From contig JAFTTJ010000016.1 of NCBI GenBank assembly GCA_017466825.1, forward strand, positions 1-64,000: DNA of 64,000 nucleotides. Direction: 5' to 3'. The translations under genes and the position numbers were made by a program. This DNA comes from Clostridia bacterium. GTDB taxonomy: Bacteria > Bacillota > Clostridia > Christensenellales > Borkfalkiaceae. A model generated the notes under the pieces. That model made no database searches. It was not told the DNA's origin and saw nothing but the letters and a program-made list of their open reading frames with translations. Positions 33,922-43,068 of the stretch are shown here, piece by piece. Every line of letters starts with the position of its first letter. The stretch's first letter is position 1.

Positions 33922-36900
33922 ATGATGACGAAATTAGGCAAAAAAATAGCAATATGCATAGTTTCATTGTTTGCGTTTATCGCTAGCGTATGCGCGATAA
34001 TCGCTCCTAGCGTACAAAGCGCTGACGCCGCCGACACTTACACCGTTAAAGAAACGGCGTTTTTGGCGTACATTGACGATTGTGCCGCTTCAAACGGAAA
34101 CTTTTACTTAATCGTAACGATGTCTGAATTAGACACTGAAACGGTGGCGGAAGGAGTTGCTTACGATACGTCTACCGACGATATGCCGACAATGTTTACA
34201 AATTTTGATCTTTTCAACAAGGTTAAAATCAACGGCTACACTTTGGCAGAACTCGGCTGTACTTCCGTGTGGGAAAACGCTTTTGACGTAAACGCAGGTG
34301 GCGGAGCGCCCATGTATAAACTCCGTTTCCACATGCACGCAGACCCAACTACTTGGCAAGCCGTAATTAGCGCGGGTAAAGTCGTATTTGGCGTAGGCAG
34401 TAACGTTACTATTAGCGAAGGAACTTTAATCCCCGGTTACGCGTATTTGACGGGTGATCACTCTGCGACTGTATACCGCGCGGGCTGTGACTTCGTTTCA
34501 AGCGCTGCAGACGTAAACTACGGTGTTATGTCGGTTGGCAAAACCGACGTCCTTTCGCTCGATTACATTACTAATTGGGACGATAACTATAACAACGCTT
34601 ACTTAGGTTTTTCGCTTAAAGGCGACGACTATGCGGGTAATGGGGAGCAAGTGGAAAGACATCCAGACTATTATTCGTCGATATATACTACTAATTTGTT
34701 CGCAAATAAAATTATGATAGACGGAGCGCTGGGTTATGGAAATTATGCTACGGTTACCGAGTCGTACGGTTTATTTAACCATGGCAGTAAAGGCAAGGGC
34801 ATGCTTTCATGCGTTGTAAGAAAGCCCGAAACGGAAGCGCAAAGTATAACTATTCCTGCAGGTACGATATTCCCATCTTGGGCAATGAGAAACTTGTTTG
34901 ATCATAACGGGTTTGCGGTATACATGATGTATGAAACCCAAAACGACGTTACTTTCTATAAGCAAGCGGACGGCTCTTGGGCTCAAGAAGCAGAAACTCA
35001 AGAAGTAGTAACTCAAGTAACGATGGCGAAGGTTGTTGGCGATGTGGACAACTTTACCGTATTTACGCTTGGCACTCACGACTATCCCGACTCTGCAGAT
35101 AACTACGGCGGAACTGACGTAACGACATTATCTTGCTTAAACGAAGAAGATTTTTATTCAAAAATAATTATAAACGGTAGCGCTATTACTGCCCCTGGCG
35201 AAGCGTACATAAACGTTTGGGGAAATAAAGGCTCGTTTGCAATTCGTACTACTGCGGGTACTAGCGCAACTAAGATAACCATATTAGCGGGATGCAAATT
35301 CCCGTCATATGAAAAAGTGAATAGTGGCGTGGATAAAGTATACGTAACGGATCAAGACGTAACCTTTGAAAAAGACGGCTCGGGCAACTGGGCGTTAGCC
35401 ACCGTAGAGTATGACACGGCTGTAAGCAAGGTTGTTTACGCAAGAGATAATGCAACTAACTGGATGATGTTTACACTTTCAAACAAAGATTATCCCGATT
35501 CCGGCACGAATTACAATCTTTCTACAACGGAAGAGCAAATTTCCAAGCTTAACCTTTACGATAAGATTATAGTTGACGGATATTCGCTCCGTTCAAGAAT
35601 TGTTCAACACGGCAATCCGATTGAAGCGCCTAAAATTAACCTTTGGGTAGCAGACTGTTTTGCTATTAGAATACCCGGCGCGAGCGGAACGCTCGACAGC
35701 GCGCAAAAGGTAACTATTAGAGCGGGAGCGCAATTCCCGTCTTATGAGTATATTACAAACGGCGGTAAAGCTTACTACGTAACTACCGAAGAGTTTACCT
35801 TTGTAAACGTAGGCGCAGATAACGGCGCTTGGGAAAGACAGTACAAAGCGACCTTCGTTGCGGACGGCGAAGTCGTCGATACTATATCCTATCTCGCAAG
35901 CCAAGGTTTAACCGCTCCCGAAGTGCCCGAAAAAGCAGGTTATAGGGGCTCGTGGGAAAGTTATACTGCAAACGGCAATATCACCGTAAACGCAGTTTAT
36001 ACCGCAAACCCCACGTCTTTAGGAAGTACGAGCATAAGCCAGATGAGAAGAATTGATAACACTTCTAACTTTTTGGTTATTCAACCCAGCAATAGTGATT
36101 ATCCTGCGTCGGTTGAAGGTTCGTGGAATATAGGATTAGACGTTTCTCATCTTAGCAAGTTCAATTTGTTTGATTATATCACCATTAACGGACAAACGCT
36201 TAGAGAAATTGGCGTTTTAAGCACGGCAATCAATAAGTTTACGAGAGCAGGTCTTGGACTTGAAACCACCTTAAGTGACCAAATGACGATAGTCGTAAAG
36301 AAGGGTTGTGAAATTCCGTCTTACGCATTTTGGCAAAACCCCACGACTGAATATTCTTGCTACTTAATTGATGCAGATTATACTTGTAAGTTTGATAAGA
36401 GCGAAGGCAAAACAGAAGACATAGCGTTTACTATAACAAAAACTAGTACCGATACGGTAGACAACAACTACAATGAGTTTGAAGACCATTATATTTTGTC
36501 CGACCTTAACGCGCCCGGTTATTATAAAACCGACTGTTTTAAAGACGGAATAGAAGAACTTACCAATTGTACCGCCATTGAACACTACCGCTATGGACAC
36601 GTCGATTCTACGTCCTTTACCGTTTCGTTTGACTTTAAGTTTACAGGCGCAACCTATTACGAAAATTTGGAAATAAACTTTGGTACGCAAGGCTTTAGCG
36701 AAGGAACGGGAAATATAGAAACTCACTTTGGTTGGAGAATTTACCTTATTCGTGGTCAAGCCGGCGCAGTAGCACAAGACTTTTGCGTTGAATATTATTC
36801 TAATACTAGCACTAATCCAGGGAATATCGCGTATAAAACTTTAGGAAACGCAGCGCTTGTTGAAGGTCAAGTTTACAACATAACCATAGGTTATAGGCTT

Positions 36901-39843
36901 GACGACGCGGCTACGGGCACGGTTACCGTTTATACCGCGCTTAACGGAACAGGCTGTCGTGATACTTACGATTTAGGTGGTACTTTCGTTACGTATGCGC
37001 CTTATATCGATACGTTTATTTTTAAATCTCGATCTGGCGGAAACATAACGATTGGCGACCCCGGTAAAGATTTATCCGCACCCGAAACTAACGGCGTTAT
37101 CTTTGAAGGTACGAATATCGATACCGTTTATACGGATAAGATAGTTCTTCCTTCTCCCGATCCCGTTGCAAACGGCAAGTTTGGTGAAGTATTCGTAGGT
37201 TGGACGACTGACAATACTACTTATCCCGACCTTTACCCCGCAGGTTACGAATTTACGGTAGGCGCAGAAACTAAACTTTACCCCGTATGGATGAACTTTA
37301 ATATGGTTGCGGGCGCGTCCGTTCGTATGCACGCGACTGAAAGGGGAATTCGTTTTACCGTAAAAATAGATAAAGACCTTTACGACGCAGGCGCGCAACT
37401 TAACTATTTTACGGCGTTAGGTACAATCGTTGCTCCTACGTCTTACCTTGCAAAGAAGGAACTTACTCACGCAGACTTACCCGTTGGCTATTACGTGGAA
37501 ATACCAACGACCATAATTTTTGACAACGGCGTTTATAATTCGGCAATGATCAACATCAGCCCCGACCAATACGCAAGAGAATTTTCGGCAAGAGGATTCG
37601 TAAAAGTAGCGTATACTACGGGTGATGGTTATATTTACACGGCGTACAATAAAGATCAAAACTCAAGAAGTATTTTCCAAGTAGCCGATAGAGCAAAGTC
37701 TAACCAAATTTCCGACGGCACGGGTACGCTCAACGAATACGTAGGCTCGGTTGCCGACCTTACGATAACTTCTTCTTACGGCGTAACTAAAACTAATGAT
37801 AACGGCGGTTATACCGTAAATGCGCAAGTAAGCGGTGATACCGTAACCGTAACTTTAGATAAAGCAGTCAAAGCGGTAATGATAAACGGCGTAAGACTCG
37901 TTATGGGCTACGGCGCAGACGTAAAATTGAGCGGTATTGCATATAGCGTAAGCGGATATAAACTCTCCGCCGACGGAAAGATTGCAACCTTTACCTTTGC
38001 TAAAAAGGACGACCAAGTAAGCAAAGAGCAATATATTGAAGAACTCGAAAAATATTTGGCTCGTACCGACTACACCGCAGAGCATTTTGCCGTTGTAAAA
38101 GGTTTGGCTCAGGGCGCAATAGATGCGATTAACGCAAGCGATGAAGCAAGCGAATGGCAGACTACTTTTGACAATGCCGTTAACGCTATTGCAACTATTA
38201 AGACCGCCGCCGAACTCAAGGCAAACAACACGGGTAGCGTTGAAGAAACTTTAGCAGCCCCCGTTCTTTCAAGGGGTTTAGGCTATACGGTAACTTGGGG
38301 TGCGGTAGCAAACGCAGATTATTACACCGTACAAGACGATAACGATTACCGTGACAGAGTAGTAATAATGGCAAATGAAGCCTTAACTTACAAAGCGGAA
38401 GTTATTGGCAACCATACTATTACGGTAACCGCGCACTCTTATTATAAAGCAAGAAATAGCGCAACTAGTAACGCAGTTACTACTCCCGAAGTAAAACCCG
38501 TATTCACTTACAAGTCAATGCTCGACGGATTGTATAAATTCTCTGAGGGCCAAATGGGTACAATGGGGCTTTCTACAAGCGGTGGATATTATTTCGACAA
38601 GGACGATGAAAAATATTTCGCTTACTACAACAAGGACACGGGTTGGTCGCCTTACGAAACTGCCGCAACCGACTGGACTTCACCTAGCGAATTCCCTGCC
38701 CACGCTCAAAGATTAAAGGATATGGGCAACAACGTAATTTTAGTAGCGCGTGATACCAAGGCGGAATATAAATCAACCGACGTTTGGTCAACTAGTAGGC
38801 TTAAATACGTTATGGATACCGCTTGGTCAATGGGTATGAAAGTTCTCGTTTGCGATGCCGAACTCTACGCTCTTTCTATGAGTGATCCGAACGTTGATGG
38901 TGCTGGTAGCAAAGCAGAAGTTACAACTGCAATCAATAATAATACAGGCTTTAAGTATTACGTAACTCACCCTGCTTTCTACGGATTCTCGCTCGACGAC
39001 GAACCTTACGCCGCTCAGTTAGAGTGTATGCAATATACTATAAGCGCTATTGACGACGCGTGCGCAGCGTTAGGAGTAAACGATCCGTTCTATCTTGCAT
39101 GCTTATTCCAATATTATGGTAGTGAAAAACTTTACACGGGAAACACCCTTCAAAATTACTATAAAGCTTGGCTTAGCATCCCCGGTGTAGATAACAAATA
39201 TCTCTACGTAGATATTTACACTCAACACGCAATGGATTATCCGCTCTATTCTATTACTAATCGTTACGCAAACTCGTATGATGCTATATACGGCAGCAGT
39301 AACCTTGGTGGTAAATACGACTTCTATCAAGCAATAACTTCGCATACTCAAAATAGCGGTACGCTTTCTGAACAAGACTTGTATATGTCCCTTCTTTACG
39401 CGGCGGCGCATAACGTTGCGGGCTATTCATGGTTCTGCTACTTCCCAATTACGGGTGAACTCGCAGGTACTATGGTAGGTTACGACGGCAACGGATACGG
39501 CAACGGTATTGGCAATAAAGCAAGCGGTAGTTATTACAACGCCGCTAAAACAGCGGGCTATCAATTTGAACTTATTCAAGGCTTGCTCGACGGCTACGAT
39601 TGGACGACTAGAAGCGTGAGCGGAGACTTACTTACGACAACCCTTACAAACGCTTCTGGAAATAAAATAACTTGTTACGTAAACGCAGATGAAGACAAAA
39701 TGAGTTCTTCCGTAGGTATAACCGCGTCGGGTAGCCAATGCTATAAAGTAGGTTACGGCGTAGGCACGGCGGAAGCACCTTATGAAGCAGTATCGGGTAG
39801 CGTAACCCTTACCCCCGGTCAAGCGGTAATTTGCGTAGAATAA
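33922..39843 (+). CDS. Giant exported multidomain protein with hydrolase-like C-terminal domain
   Basis: 1,973 residues with a signal peptide (~1-37, ending SADAADT). Five copies of a ~130-residue module occupy ~45-825, marked by YINVWGNKG-like strands, ITI-AG-FPSY, then Y-VT--DVTF and a closing Trp; the same module recurs in the protein at 51,272. An InlB-type repeat (~645-700), a LamG/ConA-like sandwich (~870-1035), another InlB-type repeat (~1056-1125), a Clostridial surface domain (GASVRMHATERGIRFTVKI, ~1127), a FIVAR-like helical segment (~1363-1440) and an Fn3-like domain (~1440-1530) follow. The last ~440 residues look like a TIM-barrel glycoside hydrolase: FYGFSLDDEPYA near 1690 resembles the acid-containing strand of GH42/GH5-like enzymes. 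It has no wall anchor or C-terminal membrane span. AAAGGAG at 33,912-33,918. Function inferred: binding and cleaving an extracellular glycan. Confidence 0.8.
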   Translation: MMTKLGKKIAICIVSLFAFIASVCAIIAPSVQSADAADTYTVKETAFLAYIDDCAASNGNFYLIVTMSELDTETVAEGVAYDTSTDDMPTMFTNFDLFNKVKINGYTLAELGCTSVWENAFDVNAGGGAPMYKLRFHMHADPTTWQAVISAGKVVFGVGSNVTISEGTLIPGYAYLTGDHSATVYRAGCDFVSSAADVNYGVMSVGKTDVLSLDYITNWDDNYNNAYLGFSLKGDDYAGNGEQVERHPDYYSSIYTTNLFANKIMIDGALGYGNYATVTESYGLFNHGSKGKGMLSCVVRKPETEAQSITIPAGTIFPSWAMRNLFDHNGFAVYMMYETQNDVTFYKQADGSWAQEAETQEVVTQVTMAKVVGDVDNFTVFTLGTHDYPDSADNYGGTDVTTLSCLNEEDFYSKIIINGSAITAPGEAYINVWGNKGSFAIRTTAGTSATKITILAGCKFPSYEKVNSGVDKVYVTDQDVTFEKDGSGNWALATVEYDTAVSKVVYARDNATNWMMFTLSNKDYPDSGTNYNLSTTEEQISKLNLYDKIIVDGYSLRSRIVQHGNPIEAPKINLWVADCFAIRIPGASGTLDSAQKVTIRAGAQFPSYEYITNGGKAYYVTTEEFTFVNVGADNGAWERQYKATFVADGEVVDTISYLASQGLTAPEVPEKAGYRGSWESYTANGNITVNAVYTANPTSLGSTSISQMRRIDNTSNFLVIQPSNSDYPASVEGSWNIGLDVSHLSKFNLFDYITINGQTLREIGVLSTAINKFTRAGLGLETTLSDQMTIVVKKGCEIPSYAFWQNPTTEYSCYLIDADYTCKFDKSEGKTEDIAFTITKTSTDTVDNNYNEFEDHYILSDLNAPGYYKTDCFKDGIEELTNCTAIEHYRYGHVDSTSFTVSFDFKFTGATYYENLEINFGTQGFSEGTGNIETHFGWRIYLIRGQAGAVAQDFCVEYYSNTSTNPGNIAYKTLGNAALVEGQVYNITIGYRLDDAATGTVTVYTALNGTGCRDTYDLGGTFVTYAPYIDTFIFKSRSGGNITIGDPGKDLSAPETNGVIFEGTNIDTVYTDKIVLPSPDPVANGKFGEVFVGWTTDNTTYPDLYPAGYEFTVGAETKLYPVWMNFNMVAGASVRMHATERGIRFTVKIDKDLYDAGAQLNYFTALGTIVAPTSYLAKKELTHADLPVGYYVEIPTTIIFDNGVYNSAMINISPDQYAREFSARGFVKVAYTTGDGYIYTAYNKDQNSRSIFQVADRAKSNQISDGTGTLNEYVGSVADLTITSSYGVTKTNDNGGYTVNAQVSGDTVTVTLDKAVKAVMINGVRLVMGYGADVKLSGIAYSVSGYKLSADGKIATFTFAKKDDQVSKEQYIEELEKYLARTDYTAEHFAVVKGLAQGAIDAINASDEASEWQTTFDNAVNAIATIKTAAELKANNTGSVEETLAAPVLSRGLGYTVTWGAVANADYYTVQDDNDYRDRVVIMANEALTYKAEVIGNHTITVTAHSYYKARNSATSNAVTTPEVKPVFTYKSMLDGLYKFSEGQMGTMGLSTSGGYYFDKDDEKYFAYYNKDTGWSPYETAATDWTSPSEFPAHAQRLKDMGNNVILVARDTKAEYKSTDVWSTSRLKYVMDTAWSMGMKVLVCDAELYALSMSDPNVDGAGSKAEVTTAINNNTGFKYYVTHPAFYGFSLDDEPYAAQLECMQYTISAIDDACAALGVNDPFYLACLFQYYGSEKLYTGNTLQNYYKAWLSIPGVDNKYLYVDIYTQHAMDYPLYSITNRYANSYDAIYGSSNLGGKYDFYQAITSHTQNSGTLSEQDLYMSLLYAAAHNVAGYSWFCYFPITGELAGTMVGYDGNGYGNGIGNKASGSYYNAAKTAGYQFELIQGLLDGYDWTTRSVSGDLLTTTLTNASGNKITCYVNADEDKMSSSVGITASGSQCYKVGYGVGTAEAPYEAVSGSVTLTPGQAVICVE

Positions 39844-39856
39844 AGGAGAATGAAAA

Positions 39857-39970
39857 ATGAAGAAAATTTATAGTAAAATTGAAATTGAAGTAATTGAAAT
39901 TAGTCAGGATATCATAACCGAATCCGACAACTTTGTTCATACTCCTGAATTCCCCGAAGATATTCCGTAA
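39857..39970 (+). CDS. 37-residue peptide gene, 13 nt after the giant exported protein gene
   Basis: Strong AAAGGAG (39,842-39,848, overlapping the upstream stop), ATG at 39,857, stop TAA at 39,968-39,970. The product begins MKKIYSKIEIEVIEIS and ends EFPEDIP. It is acidic after a basic start and has no cysteine or signal peptide. I recall short Clostridial ORFs with a K-x-EIEVIEF...DVITTS-like pattern near exported proteins; the resemblance is to the first half and to DIITESD. No function is known to me. It could be a leader peptide of an unrecognised RiPP-like type, a regulator or an export-linked peptide. A second AAAGGAG at 39,971-39,977 has no ATG after it. The terminator at 40,014 ends the transcript. 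Confidence 0.65.
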   Translation: MKKIYSKIEIEVIEISQDIITESDNFVHTPEFPEDIP

Positions 39971-40013
39971 AAAGGAGTAACGGCAAATATAAGCGTAGCG
40001 CTTAACAAAAAGC

Positions 40014-40048
40014 AAAGCGGTTGCGAAATTTTCGCAACCGCTTTTTTT
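40014..40048 (+). terminator. Terminator after the 37-residue peptide gene
   Basis: GCGGTTGCGAA/TTCGCAACCGC form an 11-bp stem with T tract 40,042-40,048. It ends the 33,922-39,970 transcription unit. Confidence 0.88.
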
Positions 40049-40101
40049 AACGCAAATCAACCGCCGTTATAAAAGGTAACCCCGTCGTTTTAGTCAATAG
40101 C

Positions 40102-40136
40102 AAAAAAAGGGCTCTGCCAAAAGTTGGCAGAGCCCT
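40102..40136 (-). terminator. Terminator of the AraC regulator gene
   Basis: AGGGCTCTGCCAA/TTGGCAGAGCCCT, a 13-bp stem with an AAG loop; the A run 40,102-40,108 supplies the T tract on the minus strand. Confidence 0.88.
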
Positions 40137-40140
40137 AAAT

Positions 40141-40956
40141 TTAGTCGTTTTTAGAGTAGTCTGATTTTTTAAGGTGGCGATAGAGAGAAGTTGCGTTGTT
40201 AAACCCACACGCAAGGCAAACTTCCATAAAACTCATATGGTTTTCGGGGTCTTTTAACATTTCAATCGCCTTTTGCAAACGGATGGTGTTTACAAAGGTC
40301 AAAAAGTTCTTTTCAACCGTTTGCTTAAACTTTTTAGAAAAATATTCTTTGGAGTAGCCGAAGTGTTTTGATGCCGTTTCAAGAGAGATATTTTTATTAA
40401 AGTTTTCGTTTACGTAATTGATAAAAGCAATCGCAAGGGCGTTGTTTTCTTCCTGCATGTCGGGGTGGCGCACGTCGTATAATTTAACTATTTTGTCAAG
40501 TAGCATATTAGAGTAAGCGCAGTCTACCAAAACGTTCCTATCCGTGCGCTCGTACCAATCTTTAATGTGGTCGAAAAGTTCCTTATTGGCGGACTTGTTG
40601 CGTAAAAAACTCGGCAAAGCGACGTTTTTATACACGTCGCGAAAAGTCCTAGTATACTTTTGACTGAGCAGTAAAATGTACGCTTGCTTATCTTCTTCAT
40701 AATTTTCGTAAAAGTGTACCATTTGACTGTTGCCGATAAAAATCTCGCCTTCTTCCAAGGGGTGGGACGCGCCGTTTAAATGCACTACGGTACTGCCCTT
40801 TATCACGCACAAAAACTCAATGCTGTCGTGATAGTGCGGTACGTCCAAAAAGTAGGAATGTTTTTCTAAAAACAAATAAAAAGCGTCGTCTGCGAAATCT
40901 TCGTAAACGGTTTTGTCTTTAGGATAATTTTTTAAGGTTTTAACGATCTTTTCCAT
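40141..40956 (-). CDS. AraC-family transcriptional regulator
   Basis: 271 residues from the ATG at 40,956. A longer frame from a TTG at 41,028 is rejected because a promoter (TTGACA-17-TAAAAT) lies between the two, leaving this message apparently leaderless. The N-terminal half is a cupin sensor domain (HYHDSIEFLCVIKG, then PLEEGEIFIGNSQMVHFYE), which typically binds a sugar. The C-terminal ~100 residues carry two HTH motifs (SLETASKHFGYSKEYFSKKFK and FMEVCLACGFNNATSLYRHLKK). It sits between two operons whose promoters share an inverted-repeat element, so it is the best candidate regulator for the glycan locus, although a LacI-type protein elsewhere could bind that palindrome. Confidence 0.88.
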   Translation of the reverse strand: MEKIVKTLKNYPKDKTVYEDFADDAFYLFLEKHSYFLDVPHYHDSIEFLCVIKGSTVVHLNGASHPLEEGEIFIGNSQMVHFYENYEEDKQAYILLLSQKYTRTFRDVYKNVALPSFLRNKSANKELFDHIKDWYERTDRNVLVDCAYSNMLLDKIVKLYDVRHPDMQEENNALAIAFINYVNENFNKNISLETASKHFGYSKEYFSKKFKQTVEKNFLTFVNTIRLQKAIEMLKDPENHMSFMEVCLACGFNNATSLYRHLKKSDYSKND

Positions 40957-40963
40957 ATGAATA

Positions 40964-40992
40964 ATTTTAATGCAAAAATTAAAATTTGTCAA
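40964..40992 (-). promoter_or_regulatory. Promoter of the AraC regulator gene
   Basis: On the minus strand TTGACA (40,987-40,992), a 17-bp spacer and TAAAAT (40,964-40,969). The ATG at 40,956 is 7 nt beyond the -10, where transcription should start. Confidence 0.7.
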
Positions 40993-41037
40993 TATAAAGT
41001 TAAAAATTCCTTTATTTTTTGATTCCAAAAGGAAATT

Positions 41038-41054
41038 ATGACAAGAATTGTAAC
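41038..41054. promoter_or_regulatory. Candidate operator shared with the giant exported protein promoter
   Basis: ATGACAAGAATTGTAAC, identical to 33,659-33,675, ends 20 nt before the -35 of the transporter promoter and lies 46 nt upstream of the araC -35 region, so it could act on both genes. Confidence 0.7.
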
Positions 41055-41074
41055 TAACGTCGTAAAAAATGATA

Positions 41075-41102
41075 TTGACTTATCTAGGGTTTATGATATA
41101 AT
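41075..41102 (+). promoter_or_regulatory. Promoter of the sugar ABC transporter operon
   Basis: TTGACT (41,075-41,080), a 16-bp spacer and TATAAT (41,097-41,102). A hairpin AAAAGG/CCTTTT (41,126-41,144) follows in the leader, 10 nt before AGGAGG. Confidence 0.7.
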
Positions 41103-41165
41103 ATAATATATCATAGTAAAAAGTTAAAAGGGATAGTACCTTTTCGCTATGAATAGGAGGAAATT

Positions 41166-42947
41166 ATGAAAAGAAAAATTTTCAGCGCTCTTACCGCTAT
41201 TGCGGTTTGTTTGACTACTGCGTTTGGCTTTGTCGCTTGCGGTGAACCCGAAAGCGAATCGTCTTTAAGCGGTGGCGTACAACCCCTTACCCTTGAACAA
41301 CTCGGCGAGGGTTTTAACGCAAAGTATATGCCGGATATGAACGCTATTACTTCAAGACAACTTTCGGGTAAAATCGACGTATGTCTTGACTTTGAGGGAA
41401 CGCAAACGGGTTGGCAAGCACTTGCAAAAGAGTATGAAAGATTACACGAAGGTAGCGTTATCGTAAACGTAAACACTACTTATGCAGGCTCGACTTATTC
41501 GGACAAACTCAATCAAGAACTTACTAATAATAAAACCGAATGGGATATCGTTGAAGGTAACTTAGGTTACGGCAACACCGATACAAAATGTACCGATATG
41601 TATCCTACCATTTCGTCCGTAAACCCCTACTGCGGTGAAGGCGTTATGTGGAGTGAAGTTTTAAAGCCCGAAGCGTACAGAACTAAAGAAGCCGACAACA
41701 GCGGTGTAAGTAAAATTATGAACACCGAAATCATGCAGACTTGTTGGTTTGTAAACGACGTTGCTTTTAACGCAGCAGTTCAAAAGGGCTACGTAAACGC
41801 CGACGGTGAAAAGGCTTATCCCATCACTTGGGACGACCTTATTAACCTTTGTAAAAAGATGGAAGAAGCAGGGTATACCAACCCCCTTGGCATTACCCTT
41901 TGTAACGCAAGTATTGAATCGTTGCAGTTTACTTGGCTTCTCCGCGTATACGGCGACTATTACTATCGTCAATTCTATAAATATATAATGGATGAAGAAG
42001 AATGGGCTGGTTACAACCCCACCGATACCGTTCCCGAAAACAAGGGTGGTTATAAGCATAGTTACGCTAAAGTTCTCAACTTGCTCTTCGGCGGTGAAGA
42101 ACTTCGAGACGGATCTGTAGCGGATTGTATTTTAGGCACTCAAAACGTAGGCTTTAAGAGCGAAGTTTATAGAGATTTCGTTTCTCAACTCGCTAAGATG
42201 AAGGGCCACCTTATCAAAGACGTTGATAAAGTTGAATTCGGCGACCTTAGAGATAAGTTTGAAACTCAAAGCCAAGGCATGGCTGCACCCCAAATCTTAC
42301 TTGACTACCAAGGTTTTGGTATCAATTACGAAAAGGCTGAAAAAGAAGGCTTTAAAGTAGGTTATTTCGATTATCCCACTATGGAAAGCGGTTACTATAC
42401 CAGCGGTCCTAACAAGGGTAAAAAGATCGTTCCCGCAGAAACTATCACTCGTGATATCGGCGGTAACGGCGGTTTCCTTTCGGTTGTAACCCACATTGGC
42501 GACACCGCTCAAAACGAACTTAATAAAGACTTCGTTAAATTCGTATTATCTCCCTACGGTCAAACCGTTTACTATAAGGGCTTAGCAGACGCAAACAAAG
42601 TTCCCAAGGGCTTATCTACCGTTAGAAACGAACTCGTAGTTATCCCCGACGCATGGAAGGCTTTCTTTAACAAGAGCAATCAAACCATCACCTTCAGCGG
42701 TGACGTTGACGCAAACATCTTCCTTTCGTGGGGCGTAAGATACACCTGTGGTGAAGTAAACGTTCAAAACATCATTTGCGACCAATGGCGTGGCCTTTTA
42801 ATGACCGGCCTTTCGGATAAACAATCTATTGGAGTTCCCGAATTCGTAGCCCTTTGGGCAGACGCCGTAATTGCCGACGCTCAAGCGCTCGTATCTTTCA
42901 ACGGCTGGCCCGTTGACGTTTGGAGCAATCCTAACTACAAACTCTAA
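41166..42947 (+). CDS. Sugar ABC transporter substrate-binding lipoprotein
   Basis: 593 residues, longer than typical ~430-residue MalE-like proteins. Signal peptide with lipobox-like FVAC and a Ser/Glu linker (PESESSLSGG). The body has extracellular solute-binding protein family 1 features: DVCLDFEGTQTGWQALAKEYE, VNVNTTYAGSTYSDKL, WDIVEGN and the late WGVRYTCGEVN region. AGGAGG at 41,155-41,160. It is followed by two permease genes and preceded by the AraC gene. Ligand unknown; the GH38 mannosidase downstream suggests a mannose-containing oligosaccharide (inference). An intercistronic hairpin separates it from the permeases, which usually favours higher binding-protein expression. Confidence 0.88.
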   Translation: MKRKIFSALTAIAVCLTTAFGFVACGEPESESSLSGGVQPLTLEQLGEGFNAKYMPDMNAITSRQLSGKIDVCLDFEGTQTGWQALAKEYERLHEGSVIVNVNTTYAGSTYSDKLNQELTNNKTEWDIVEGNLGYGNTDTKCTDMYPTISSVNPYCGEGVMWSEVLKPEAYRTKEADNSGVSKIMNTEIMQTCWFVNDVAFNAAVQKGYVNADGEKAYPITWDDLINLCKKMEEAGYTNPLGITLCNASIESLQFTWLLRVYGDYYYRQFYKYIMDEEEWAGYNPTDTVPENKGGYKHSYAKVLNLLFGGEELRDGSVADCILGTQNVGFKSEVYRDFVSQLAKMKGHLIKDVDKVEFGDLRDKFETQSQGMAAPQILLDYQGFGINYEKAEKEGFKVGYFDYPTMESGYYTSGPNKGKKIVPAETITRDIGGNGGFLSVVTHIGDTAQNELNKDFVKFVLSPYGQTVYYKGLADANKVPKGLSTVRNELVVIPDAWKAFFNKSNQTITFSGDVDANIFLSWGVRYTCGEVNVQNIICDQWRGLLMTGLSDKQSIGVPEFVALWADAVIADAQALVSFNGWPVDVWSNPNYKL

Positions 42948-43001
42948 TAAGCGGAGTTTTAAAACGATTTAGACACAAAATATATTTAATTCAAACTTAT
43001 T

Positions 43002-43029
43002 GCGCCGTCCTGATTTACTGTGACGGCGC
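43002..43029 (+). promoter_or_regulatory. Intercistronic hairpin between binding-protein and permease genes
   Basis: GCGCCGTC/GACGGCGC form an 8-bp GC-rich stem with a 12-nt loop and no T tract. Its position resembles malE-malF spacer hairpins that stabilise upstream mRNA. Confidence 0.55.
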
Positions 43030-43068
43030 GTAACGACTTATCCTAAAAAATTTATACGGGGTAGAAAA

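Noticed and set aside
40957-41028. N-terminal extension of the AraC regulator from a TTG
   Set aside because: The extension contains the gene's own -35 and -10 boxes, and its residues do not resemble an AraC-family N-terminus.
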